A DNA stretch of 15,254 bases, taken from Candidatus Symbiobacter sp. Its GTDB lineage: Bacteria; Pseudomonadota; Alphaproteobacteria; Elsterales; Elsteraceae. Position numbers and translations under genes: made by a program. The stretch is from positions 1 through 15,254 of the forward strand of contig JASGCR010000019.1 of assembly GCA_030054015.1 (NCBI GenBank), read 5' to 3'. The notes beneath the pieces were generated by a model. That model saw nothing but the letters and a program-made list of their open reading frames with translations. It ran no database searches and had not been told where the DNA came from. Shown one piece after another: positions 1 through 6,457 of the stretch (positions are counted from its first letter, which is position 1; each line of letters opens with the position of its first letter).

Positions 1-81
1 GCTGCTTCGCAGCTAAGCGTCGCTATCCCCCCCTTCTAAAGAAGGGGGGGTAAATAACTTTTCGACTTGTTCAGACCCTCC
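1..81. mobile_element. Right part of a truncated MITE-B-like element
   Basis: The right boundary, GACTTGTTCAGACCCTCC (64-81) followed by TA (82-83), resembles both ends of the complete MITE-B at 13280-13489. The reverse complement of that element's left end is GACTTGTTCTAACCTTCCC, and its right end reads GACTTAATCTGACCTTCCC. The first 24 bases of the window also match the interior of that element (GCTTCGC, GCAGCTAA, TCGCT in the same order). The window starts inside the element, so its left end cannot be seen. A C7/G7 near-palindrome (27-50) lies inside it and may be a separate small repeat. Confidence 0.45.
27..50. repeat. C-run/G-run near-palindrome
   Basis: Seven Cs, TTCT, then AGAA and seven Gs form an 11-bp stem around a 2-base centre (stems 27-37 and 40-50). 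Related fragments follow at 76-95 (CCCTCCTAAAGAAGGGGGG) and 198-214 (a run of seven Cs then TTCATTAAGG). They look like copies of a short intergenic palindrome family. There is no T-run to make this a convincing terminator. Confidence 0.5.
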
Positions 82-83
82 TA

Positions 84-397
84 AAGAAGGGGGGTCATAA
101 AGCGGAAATCATTTGGAAACCGAGTATAACCAACATATTGCCCCAACCCCGCCAAGGAAAGCTATGATTTTTTTTGACAAAAAATTCTAGCTGTTCTACC
201 CCCCCTTCATTAAGGAAACTCCGAGCAAGTGCGGCAACATGCCGCTTGTCACAGAGGCGGCACAGCAACAGAATAATGCAGCGAAACGAAAAAATATGTA
301 TAACCGAGGTCAGAATTTAACTGACTCTTGGTGGAAACGGCGTTAATTATCTGCTAAACCAGTTTCAGCGGTTAGAGGGGATATGAGGGGATTAAAA
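84..397. other. Gene-free leader region upstream of ctaC
   Basis: No credible coding sequence is seen here. The region presumably carries the cox operon promoter. A consensus -35 hexamer TTGACA lies at 174-179 after a T-run, but no good -10 sits at 16-18 bp. Two alternative 6-bp hairpins share one strand: GCGGCA (231-236) with TGCCGC (240-245), or the same TGCCGC with GCGGCA (257-262). GAGGGG (385-390) seven bases before ATG 398 is the best ribosome binding site for ctaC. Confidence 0.4.
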
Positions 398-1414
398 ATG
401 GGTACAAGTCGGATGGGCGGTATTTTGAAAATTTTGACCCGGTGCCAACACAGCGACCTGGCCATGAGGGGGGGGCGGGTGCGGAGCCTTCTCAGCCAAG
501 GCCTGAGAATGGCTCTGGCGATGGCGACCCTTTGGTCCAGCCAAATGACGAAGGCGGCCTTTGCCGCCGCCGCGCCAACCGATCAAAATGGCGTGATTGG
601 CATCGCCGAACCCTGGCAAATGGGGATGCAGGGGGCGTTTTCGCCGATGCGTGAACGTTTGATGGATTTTCACACGCTGTTATTGGTCGTCATCGTCCTG
701 ATCGTGATTTTGGTGATGTGCTTGATGGCCTATATCATGTATCGCTTCCGCGAGAAAGCCAACCCCACCCCGTCGCATCTGACCCATAACACCAAATTGG
801 AAGTGGCCTGGACTTTGTTGCCGGCCTTGATCTTGGTGGTCATTGCCATTCCGTCCTTGCATTTGCTGTATTATCTGGATCGGGTACCCAGTTCCGGCAT
901 GACGATCAAGGTCTCGGCCCATCAATGGTATTGGAGTTACGAATATCCCGATGATGCGGTGAAATTTGATTCGCAATTTGCCGAGGGGCAAGAACCCCGC
1001 CAATTGGCGGTGGATAATGCCCTGGTCTTGCCGCTCAATACCAATGTGCGGGTGTTGGTCTCGTCGACCGATGTGATTCATTCCTGGTTTATCCCCAGCC
1101 TGGGCGTGCAAATTTATGCCACGCCGGGGCGCACCAATGAAACCTGGGTACGGCTGAATCAAGAGGGTACCTTTTACGGTCAATGCAATCAAATTTGCGG
1201 GGTGAATCACGGGTTTATGCCGATCAAAGTGATCGGCCTGAGCCAAGACAAATACGCCGCCTGGCTAAGCCAAGCCAAAACCAAATTCGCCAGCCTGGAT
1301 GCCCCCACCCCGGTGGCGGCAAATCCTGCCAAATTGGTGGCGGTGGCGACCGGGATCATCGACCAAGCGGCGACGGCAACAAGTGAGAATAAAGCCGGCG
1401 TGGTCATGCGCTGA
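398..1414 (+). CDS. ctaC: Cytochrome c oxidase subunit II, CuA protein
   Basis: Subunit II of an aa3-type oxidase. It takes electrons from cytochrome c at its dinuclear CuA centre, on the periplasmic face of the inner membrane, and passes them to haem a in subunit I. Two membrane helices lie at about residues 93-115 and 136-158. They are followed by the aromatic HQWYW patch (175-179) and a cupredoxin domain with CuA ligands H228, C263, C267, H271 and M274 in GQCNQICGVNHGFM. The usual Glu between the two cysteines is Gln (Q265). A signal-peptide-like stretch (about 38-56, ending AAFA) precedes the mature part. The start is uncertain: ATG 398 has GAGGGG at 7 bp; ATG 383 is 5 codons longer with GAGGGG only 2 bp away; ATG 509 would give a more usual signal peptide but has a poor ribosome site. 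First gene of the cox operon, 53 bp before ctaD. Confidence 0.95.
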   Translation: MGTSRMGGILKILTRCQHSDLAMRGGRVRSLLSQGLRMALAMATLWSSQMTKAAFAAAAPTDQNGVIGIAEPWQMGMQGAFSPMRERLMDFHTLLLVVIVLIVILVMCLMAYIMYRFREKANPTPSHLTHNTKLEVAWTLLPALILVVIAIPSLHLLYYLDRVPSSGMTIKVSAHQWYWSYEYPDDAVKFDSQFAEGQEPRQLAVDNALVLPLNTNVRVLVSSTDVIHSWFIPSLGVQIYATPGRTNETWVRLNQEGTFYGQCNQICGVNHGFMPIKVIGLSQDKYAAWLSQAKTKFASLDAPTPVAANPAKLVAVATGIIDQAATATSENKAGVVMR

Positions 1415-1467
1415 TCCCCCATCTGATCCCAACTTAATTCATCCATCATTATAACAGAGGCAAGACG

Positions 1468-3108
1468 ATGAGCGTCACCAAATCCCCCACACACAAATCT
1501 GGCGACACCCATGGGCATGGGCATGGGCATGGGCATGATCACGACCATGGTCATACCCCAACCGGCTGGCGGCGTTGGCTTTATTCCACCAATCACAAAG
1601 ACATTGGCACGCTTTATTTGATCTTTTCGATCGTTGCCGGTTTGATTGGGGCGGCTTTGTCGGGCCTCATGCGGGCGCAATTGCAACATCCGGGCGGCAC
1701 GATTTTGGGCGGAGATTGGCAGCTTTACAACACCATCATCACCGCGCATGGCCTGATTATGGTGTTCTTTTTCGTCATGCCGGCCTTGATTGGGGGGTTT
1801 GGCAATTGGTTTGTGCCGCTCATGATCGGGGCGCCGGATATGGCCTTTCCGCGCATGAACAATATTAGTTTTTGGCTGATTATCCCGTCTTTTTTATTGT
1901 TGGGCGCATCGGGCTTGGTGGCGGGTGGGGCGGGGGTCGGTTGGACGGTCTATCCGCCTTTGTCGGGGCCGGTGGGACAGCCAGGCCCCGCCGTCGATAT
2001 GGCGATTTTATCGCTGCATCTGGCGGGGGCATCGTCAATTATGGGGGCGATTAACTTTATCACCACGATTTTGAACATGCGGGCGCCGGGCATGACCATG
2101 CACAAAATGCCGCTTTTTGCCTGGGCGATTTTGGTGACGGCGTTTTTGCTGTTGCTGTCTTTGCCGGTTTTGGCGGGGGCGATTACCATGTTGCTCACCG
2201 ACCGCAATTTTGGCACGAGTTTCTTTGACCCGGCGGGGGGTGGCGATCCGGTGCTGTTTCTGCATCTGTTTTGGTTCTTTGGTCACCCCGAAGTCTACAT
2301 CATGATTTTGCCCGCCTTTGGCATTATCAGCCACATCATCTCGACTTTTTCGCGCAAGCCGATTTTTGGCTATCTCGGCATGGCCTATGCCATGGTGGCG
2401 ATTGGCGTGATTGGCTTTGTCGTGTGGGCGCATCACATGTATGTGGTTGGGCTTAACGTCAATACCCGCGCCTATTTCACGGTGGCGACGATGGTGATCG
2501 CGGTGCCGACCGGGATTAAAATTTTCTCGTGGTTGGCGACCATGTGGGGCGGCGCGATTCGGTTCGAGGTGCCGATGATGTGGGCCTTAGGTTTCATCTT
2601 TCTCTTTACGGTGGGCGGCGTGACCGGCGTGGTGCTGTCCAATGCCGGGATGGATGTGGCCTTGCATAATACATATTATGTGATCGGCCATTTCCATTAC
2701 GTGCTGTCTTTGGGGGCGGTGTTTGCCATTTTTGCCGGATTTTATTATTGGATCGGCAAAATGTCGGGCCGGCAATATCCCAATGGCCTCGCCAAATTGC
2801 AGTTTTGGATGACGTTTATCGGCGTGAATTTGACCTTCTTCCCCATGCATTTTCTGGGCTTGGCGGGGATGCCGCGGCGGATTCCCGATTATCCCGACAG
2901 CTATGCCGGTTGGAACTTTGTCGCGTCGATTGGGTCTTATATTTCCTTGGCCTCGGCGGTGTTGTTTGTGGTGATCGTGATCATTACCATGCGCCGCAAA
3001 CCGACTTTGCCCGACAATCAATGGGGCAGTGGCGCGACCACTTTGGAATGGACGGTGGCCTCGCCGCCGCCCTTCCATACGTTTGAGCAATTGCCGAAAA
3101 TTCACTAA
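1468..3108 (+). CDS. ctaD: Cytochrome c oxidase subunit I (A1-type aa3)
   Basis: Catalytic subunit of the haem-copper oxidase. It reduces O2 to water at the haem a3-CuB site and pumps protons across the inner membrane. Visible ligands are H94 and H410 (haem a), H408 (haem a3), and H273, H322 and H323 (CuB), with Y277 in the HPEVY motif that forms the His-Tyr crosslink. E275 together with D124 marks the D-pathway and K351 (TGIKIFSW) the K-pathway, so this is an A1-type enzyme with both proton channels. The 546-aa length is normal. The N-terminus carries a His/Gly/Asp run (residues 15-29, HGHGHGHGHDHDHGH, 8 His) encoded partly by a 6-bp tandem repeat. It could hold metal ions, but that is inference. 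GAGG lies 8 bases upstream of ATG 1468. The stop codon TAA (3106-3108) coincides with the TA target of the downstream MITE-A copy. Confidence 0.98.
   Translation: MSVTKSPTHKSGDTHGHGHGHGHDHDHGHTPTGWRRWLYSTNHKDIGTLYLIFSIVAGLIGAALSGLMRAQLQHPGGTILGGDWQLYNTIITAHGLIMVFFFVMPALIGGFGNWFVPLMIGAPDMAFPRMNNISFWLIIPSFLLLGASGLVAGGAGVGWTVYPPLSGPVGQPGPAVDMAILSLHLAGASSIMGAINFITTILNMRAPGMTMHKMPLFAWAILVTAFLLLLSLPVLAGAITMLLTDRNFGTSFFDPAGGGDPVLFLHLFWFFGHPEVYIMILPAFGIISHIISTFSRKPIFGYLGMAYAMVAIGVIGFVVWAHHMYVVGLNVNTRAYFTVATMVIAVPTGIKIFSWLATMWGGAIRFEVPMMWALGFIFLFTVGGVTGVVLSNAGMDVALHNTYYVIGHFHYVLSLGAVFAIFAGFYYWIGKMSGRQYPNGLAKLQFWMTFIGVNLTFFPMHFLGLAGMPRRIPDYPDSYAGWNFVASIGSYISLASAVLFVVIVIITMRRKPTLPDNQWGSGATTLEWTVASPPPFHTFEQLPKIH
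1510..1537 (+). repeat. 6-bp tandem repeat (CATGGG) in ctaD
   Basis: CATGGG is repeated four and two-thirds times without mismatch and encodes alternating His-Gly near the N-terminus of CtaD. The unit is in frame, so gain or loss of units keeps the reading frame. The following codons use CAC, GAC and GGT, so only this part is a recent-looking DNA repeat. Confidence 0.9.
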
Positions 3109-3344
3109 GAGCCTGATTCAAAATTGAGTAGAAAGTTATGAGGCGTAATAATGCGTCTTTCCCCGCCGCCGCATTTATGCGGCGAGTCGGGGAATCCATC
3201 TGCTCGAAATGTCTATTTCGAGCAAAAAATGTGATTTTTGACGCGCAGACGCGCGTCAAAGCTGGATCACCCGACTCGCCTCGTAAACGAGGCGGCGGGT
3301 GAAGACGCAAATACTCAACTTCTGATAATTTTGGATCGGACTCT
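3108..3344. mobile_element. MITE-A copy 1, structured palindromic element
   Basis: A 237-bp element with terminal inverted repeats (left AGAGCCTGATTCAAAATT; right end reverse-complements to AGAGTCCGATCCAAAATT) flanked by TA (3106-3107 and 3345-3346). The inner arms are also inverted (GCGTCTT...CCGCC, and GGCGGGTGAAGACGC). Four local hairpins are seen: h1 3168-3183 (GCCGCAT/ATGCGGC), h2 3202-3223 (GCTCGAAAT/ATTTCGAGC), h3 3237-3260 (TTTGACGCGC/GCGCGTCAAA) and h4 3278-3293 (GCCTCGT/ACGAGGC). There is no ORF of its own. TA duplication is typical of IS630/Tc1-mariner-type transposition, so a transposase in trans is likely (inference). It lies inside the cox operon between ctaD and ctaB and would be transcribed. 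Confidence 0.85.
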
Positions 3345-3380
3345 TAACCCTGTAACTCTAAGCCGAGAAAGGTTGCGAAA

Positions 3381-4433
3381 TTGGAGAACAGCCCCGCCCT
3401 TACCCTGAAAATTTACCCAGGCGGCGACCCTCATGCGGTTGCCGTCGCGGGGGGGTTCAGCCAGGCGGCGAGCGGCGGCAGCGTGTCGGATTATTTCCAA
3501 CTGTTAAAACCGCGGGTGATGAGTCTGGTGGTGTTTACCGGCCTGGCCGGGATGGTGATTGCGCCGGGCGGGATTGATTTTGCTCTGACGGGCGGGATCG
3601 CCCATGGCCTAAACCATAGCCTGAACCAAGGATTAAGCCAGGGCTTATCCCAGGGACTAAGCCAGGGCTTAAATCCGATCCTGGCCTTTACCGCCTTATT
3701 GTGCATTGCGGTGGGATCGGGCGCGGCGGGTGCGATCAATATGTGGTATGACCGCGATATTGATAAATTAATGGCACGTACCCAAGACCGCCCCTTACCG
3801 GCTGGCCGCCTGGCGGCGGGGGAGGCTTTGGGATTCGGGGTCACTTTGGCGGTGTTTGCCGTCTTGGTGATGGGTTTGGCGGTGAATTTGGTGGCGGCGG
3901 GATTATTGGCGGCGGCGATTTTATTTTATGTCTTTGTCTATACCATCGGCTTGAAACGCCGCACCCCGCAAAATATCGTGATTGGCGGCGCGGCGGGGGC
4001 CTTTCCCCCGGTGATCGGCTGGGCGGCGGTGACGGGGGGGGTCGGGTTATGGCCTCTGCTTCTGTTTTTATTGATATTTTTATGGACACCGCCGCATTTT
4101 TGGGCTTTGTCTTTGTACCGCACCGAGGATTATCGGCGGGCGGGCATTCCGATGTTGCCGGTGATTGCCGGCCCCCTGGTCACCAAACGCCATATTTTGG
4201 GTTACAGTATTGTGTTGGTGATCCTAAGTCTGTTGCCTTATGTTTTAGGCTTGGCGGGCAAGGGATATGGCGTGGTGGCGGGCGGCTTGGGGGCGATATT
4301 TTTGCTGGGGGCGGCCAGGCTGTGGGCGACCGAGAATGAAGCCAAAACCCTCGGCTATGCCAAATCTTTGTTTGCTTTTTCGATTTTATATTTGTTTGTG
4401 CTGATGACTGCGATTATGGTCGATGCCGTATAA
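3381..4433 (+). CDS. ctaB: Protohaem IX farnesyltransferase (haem O synthase)
   Basis: UbiA-superfamily prenyltransferase of the inner membrane. It adds the farnesyl tail to haem B to give haem O, the precursor of the haem A used by CtaD. The first Asp-rich motif is seen at residues 120-138 (N120, D124, D126, D128, then RTQDRPLP) and the second at YRTEDYRRAGIPMLP, among about nine hydrophobic helices. The start used is TTG 3381, preceded by GAGAAAGG at 8 bases. A GTG at 3483 would give a shorter protein starting right at the conserved SDYFQLLKPRVM, but has a poor ribosome site. The 350-aa length is somewhat above normal because of an N-terminal extension and a repeat insert (residues 76-98, SLNQ/GLSQ units) in the loop between the first two helices. 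Its TAA stop overlaps the left TA of MITE-A copy 2. Confidence 0.95.
   Translation: MENSPALTLKIYPGGDPHAVAVAGGFSQAASGGSVSDYFQLLKPRVMSLVVFTGLAGMVIAPGGIDFALTGGIAHGLNHSLNQGLSQGLSQGLSQGLNPILAFTALLCIAVGSGAAGAINMWYDRDIDKLMARTQDRPLPAGRLAAGEALGFGVTLAVFAVLVMGLAVNLVAAGLLAAAILFYVFVYTIGLKRRTPQNIVIGGAAGAFPPVIGWAAVTGGVGLWPLLLFLLIFLWTPPHFWALSLYRTEDYRRAGIPMLPVIAGPLVTKRHILGYSIVLVILSLLPYVLGLAGKGYGVVAGGLGAIFLLGAARLWATENEAKTLGYAKSLFAFSILYLFVLMTAIMVDAV
3606..3674 (+). repeat. 12-bp tandem repeat in ctaB
   Basis: Imperfect 12-bp units of the type GGCTTAAGCCAG encode GLNH, SLNQ, then GLSQ three times and GLN. They lie in the loop between the first two membrane helices of haem O synthase, a loop that does not need conserved residues. 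Synonymous differences between units (TTA/CTA, AGC/TCC, GGC/GGA) suggest the array is not brand new. Confidence 0.85.
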
Positions 4434-4668
4434 GAGCCTGATTCAAAATTAAGGGTGATATTATGAATTTACGTTGCGTCTTACCCCGCCGCCTCGTTTA
4501 CGAGGCGAGTCGGGGTATCCAGCCTGCTCGAAATGTCTATTTCGAGCAAAAAATATCGATTTTTGACGCGCCGACGCGCGTCAAAGCTGGATCACCCGAC
4601 TCGCTTGCTAACGCAAGCGGCGGGTGAAGACGCACTTGTTCAACCTTTGATAATTTTGGATCAGCCTC
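4433..4668. mobile_element. MITE-A copy 2, structured palindromic element
   Basis: A 236-bp relative of copy 1 between ctaB and coxF. It has the same terminal repeats (AGAGCCTGATTCAAAATT; right end reverse-complements to GAGGCTGATCCAAAATT) and TA on both sides (4431-4432 and 4669-4670). The hairpins are h1 4491-4506 (GCCTCGT/ACGAGGC), h2 4526-4547 (identical to copy 1), h3 4562-4585 (same stem, loop CGAC instead of AGAC) and h4 4602-4619 (CGCTTGC/GCAAGCG). Stems h1 and h4 differ from copy 1 on both strands at once, so pairing is kept. The right edge directly abuts the coxF ribosome binding site. Confidence 0.85.
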
Positions 4669-4680
4669 TAAAGGATGAAG

Positions 4681-4863
4681 ATGGTGAAAATTTCTGCCCC
4701 CCCCAAATCCCCGCTTGCAATGGATCAACCAGGGTTTGACCAAGCCGCCTGGCAACGCCGCCAACGCCAGCGCAATCTGGCTTTGTTTTGGGTGTTGCTG
4801 GGATTGGTTGGATTGTTTTTTGCCATTTCCGTCGTGCAATTTGCGCGGCGCGGGCATTTATAA
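4681..4863 (+). CDS. coxF: Small CoxF-like membrane protein
   Basis: A 60-aa protein with a basic segment (about residues 24-32, WQRRQRQR), one membrane helix (about 33-55) and a short RRGHL tail. Small one-helix proteins of this kind, called CoxF, sit between ctaB and ctaG in many alphaproteobacterial cox operons and are thought to help oxidase assembly. The assignment rests mainly on position, size and topology, as there are no catalytic motifs to check. ATG 4681 is chosen over ATG 4675 because AAGG (4671-4674) is 6 bases from the former and touches the latter. The ribosome site lies just outside the right TA of MITE-A copy 2. Confidence 0.75.
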   Translation: MVKISAPPKSPLAMDQPGFDQAAWQRRQRQRNLALFWVLLGLVGLFFAISVVQFARRGHL

Positions 4864-4911
4864 AGAAAATTCTGGCGGGGGTTGAGCGGCGAAATTGTGG
4901 GGACAGATAGG

Positions 4912-5547
4912 ATGGATAAATTGACGCAGGTGCCAGAGATACCGCCGCCGCCGCCCGGCGATGCCCGGCGCAAAAATCAAAAACTGACCTTGCTGCTGGG
5001 TCTGTCGCTGGTGGCGGTCATGCTGGGCTTAAGTTTCGCCTCCAGCCCGTTTTATCGCTATTTTTGTCGCGTCACCGGTTTTGCCGGGACACCGTTGCGT
5101 GCGTCGGATTTGGCATCCGCCACGCCCGCCGAGCGGGCTTTGGCCGAGGCCGCGGCCGCCCGCAACCTGGTCATACGCTTTAATGGCAATGTCGAGCCGG
5201 ATTTGGATTGGCGGTTTCAACCCACCGCCAATGAAACGAAAATCAAAGTGGGCGAAAATGCCATGGCCTATTTCGAGGCCGAAAATCTCACCGACCAGCC
5301 GATCACTGGCATTGCCACCTTTAATGTGACCCCGTATAAAGCCGCCCCCTATGTCGTTAAAATTGCCTGTTTTTGTTTTACCCAGCAAACTTTGGCCCCG
5401 CATGTGAAAATCTCGATGCCGATTCTGTATTATATCGACCCCAAGATTAACCAAGACCGCACGTTGGACGATGTCACCAACATCACCCTTTCTTACAGTT
5501 TTTTCCGCGCCAGCGAACAGGCCCCGCCTAAATTTCGTAAAATTTAA
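4912..5547 (+). CDS. ctaG: Cytochrome c oxidase assembly protein Cox11/CtaG
   Basis: Copper chaperone needed to build the CuB centre of subunit I. It has one membrane anchor and a periplasmic immunoglobulin-like domain. After a Pro-rich cytoplasmic tail (residues 9-15), the helix (about 25-44) leads into YRYFCRVTGFAGT with the conserved membrane-proximal Cys (C52). The copper-binding CFCF motif (C153, C155) is present in KIACFCFTQQTL; the residue after CFCFT is usually Glu and here is Gln. The C-terminal YYIDP and LSYSFF segments match the family. The start is uncertain: ATG 4912 gives 211 aa with a weak GGGGA upstream, while TTG 4882 would add 10 residues. Follows coxF by 48 bp. Confidence 0.95.
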   Translation: MDKLTQVPEIPPPPPGDARRKNQKLTLLLGLSLVAVMLGLSFASSPFYRYFCRVTGFAGTPLRASDLASATPAERALAEAAAARNLVIRFNGNVEPDLDWRFQPTANETKIKVGENAMAYFEAENLTDQPITGIATFNVTPYKAAPYVVKIACFCFTQQTLAPHVKISMPILYYIDPKINQDRTLDDVTNITLSYSFFRASEQAPPKFRKI

Positions 5548-5617
5548 CCCCTCCCCTCACCCGCATCATCACGCCATGTCGTCGTGATGCGAAACTTAAG
5601 CCCAAAGGATTTTGACC

Positions 5618-6457
5618 ATGTCATCGCCCACGCCCCCAAAAACAGCTCCTGCCGCATCGGCGCCTGGGAGTGTCACCCATCCCTATCATTTGGTCGATCC
5701 CAGCCCGTGGCCGATTTTGACCGCCTTTTCGTGCGGGGCTTTGGCGGTCGGGGCGATTTTATCCATGCACGGCCAGGGGCCCTATTTGCTCGCGGTTGGT
5801 TTCTTGATGGTGCTGGCCTGTATGTTTGTGTGGTTCCGCGATGTCGTGCGTGAAGGCAAAGCCCATCACAATATCGTGGTGAAAATTGGTTTGCGCTATG
5901 GCATGTCGCTGTTTATTGCCTCCGAAGTTTTGTTTTTTGCCGCGTTTTTCTGGGCGTTTTTTGATGTGTCGCTTTATCCCCGGGCCGGCATTAACCACAT
6001 CTGGCCGCCTGCGAATATCAAACCCTTTGACCCGTTCCATTTGCCCTATTTGAACACGTTGGTGCTGCTCTTGTCGGGGACGACTGTGACCTGGGCGCAT
6101 CACGCCCTTCTCCACAATGAACGCCGCAACGCGTTGATTGGGTTGGGGATCACGGTGTTGTTGGGGCTGATTTTTACCTCGTTGCAGGCCTTTGAATATG
6201 CCCATGCGGCGTTTGGGTTTAAGGACGGGATTTATGCCTCGACCTTTTATCTCGCCACCGGTTTTCATGGCTTTCACGTGATCGTCGGGACGATTTTCCT
6301 GGCCGTGTGTTGGTTCCGCTTGAGCAAAGGCAATTTGACCAAGGAACATCATGTCGGGTTTGAATCCGCCGCCTGGTATTGGCATTTCGTCGATGTGGTG
6401 TGGCTGTTTTTGTTCATTTGCGTTTATTGGTGGGGCGGCAGTGGTCCTCATGGCTAA
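5618..6457 (+). CDS. ctaE: Cytochrome c oxidase subunit III
   Basis: Seven-helix core subunit III of the aa3 oxidase, which stabilises proton uptake and lipid binding next to subunit I. It shows the family landmarks VTHPYHLVDPSPWP at the N-terminus, SEVLFFAAFFWAFF in helix 3, TVTWAHHAL, FEYAHAAF, the GFHGFHVIVGT segment and the C-terminal WYWHFVDVVWLFLF. The start ATG 5618 has AAGG 9 bases upstream; the TTG six bases earlier is too close to it. The length of 279 aa is normal. The stop overlaps the surf1 start by 8 bp (ATGGCTAA), implying coupled translation. Confidence 0.97.
   Translation: MSSPTPPKTAPAASAPGSVTHPYHLVDPSPWPILTAFSCGALAVGAILSMHGQGPYLLAVGFLMVLACMFVWFRDVVREGKAHHNIVVKIGLRYGMSLFIASEVLFFAAFFWAFFDVSLYPRAGINHIWPPANIKPFDPFHLPYLNTLVLLLSGTTVTWAHHALLHNERRNALIGLGITVLLGLIFTSLQAFEYAHAAFGFKDGIYASTFYLATGFHGFHVIVGTIFLAVCWFRLSKGNLTKEHHVGFESAAWYWHFVDVVWLFLFICVYWWGGSGPHG

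Noticed and set aside
174..202. Full sigma-70 promoter for ctaC
   Set aside because: TTGACA is present but the bases 16-18 bp later are C-rich with no -10 box, so only the hexamer is noted.
3108..3344. Riboswitch, tRNA or rRNA fragment
   Set aside because: The multi-hairpin shape could suggest a structured RNA gene, but terminal inverted repeats, TA flanks and three copies explain it better as a mobile element.
4533..4739. 68-codon plus ORF starting in MITE-A copy 2
   Set aside because: It begins inside the element's hairpins and runs out of frame into coxF, with no motif.
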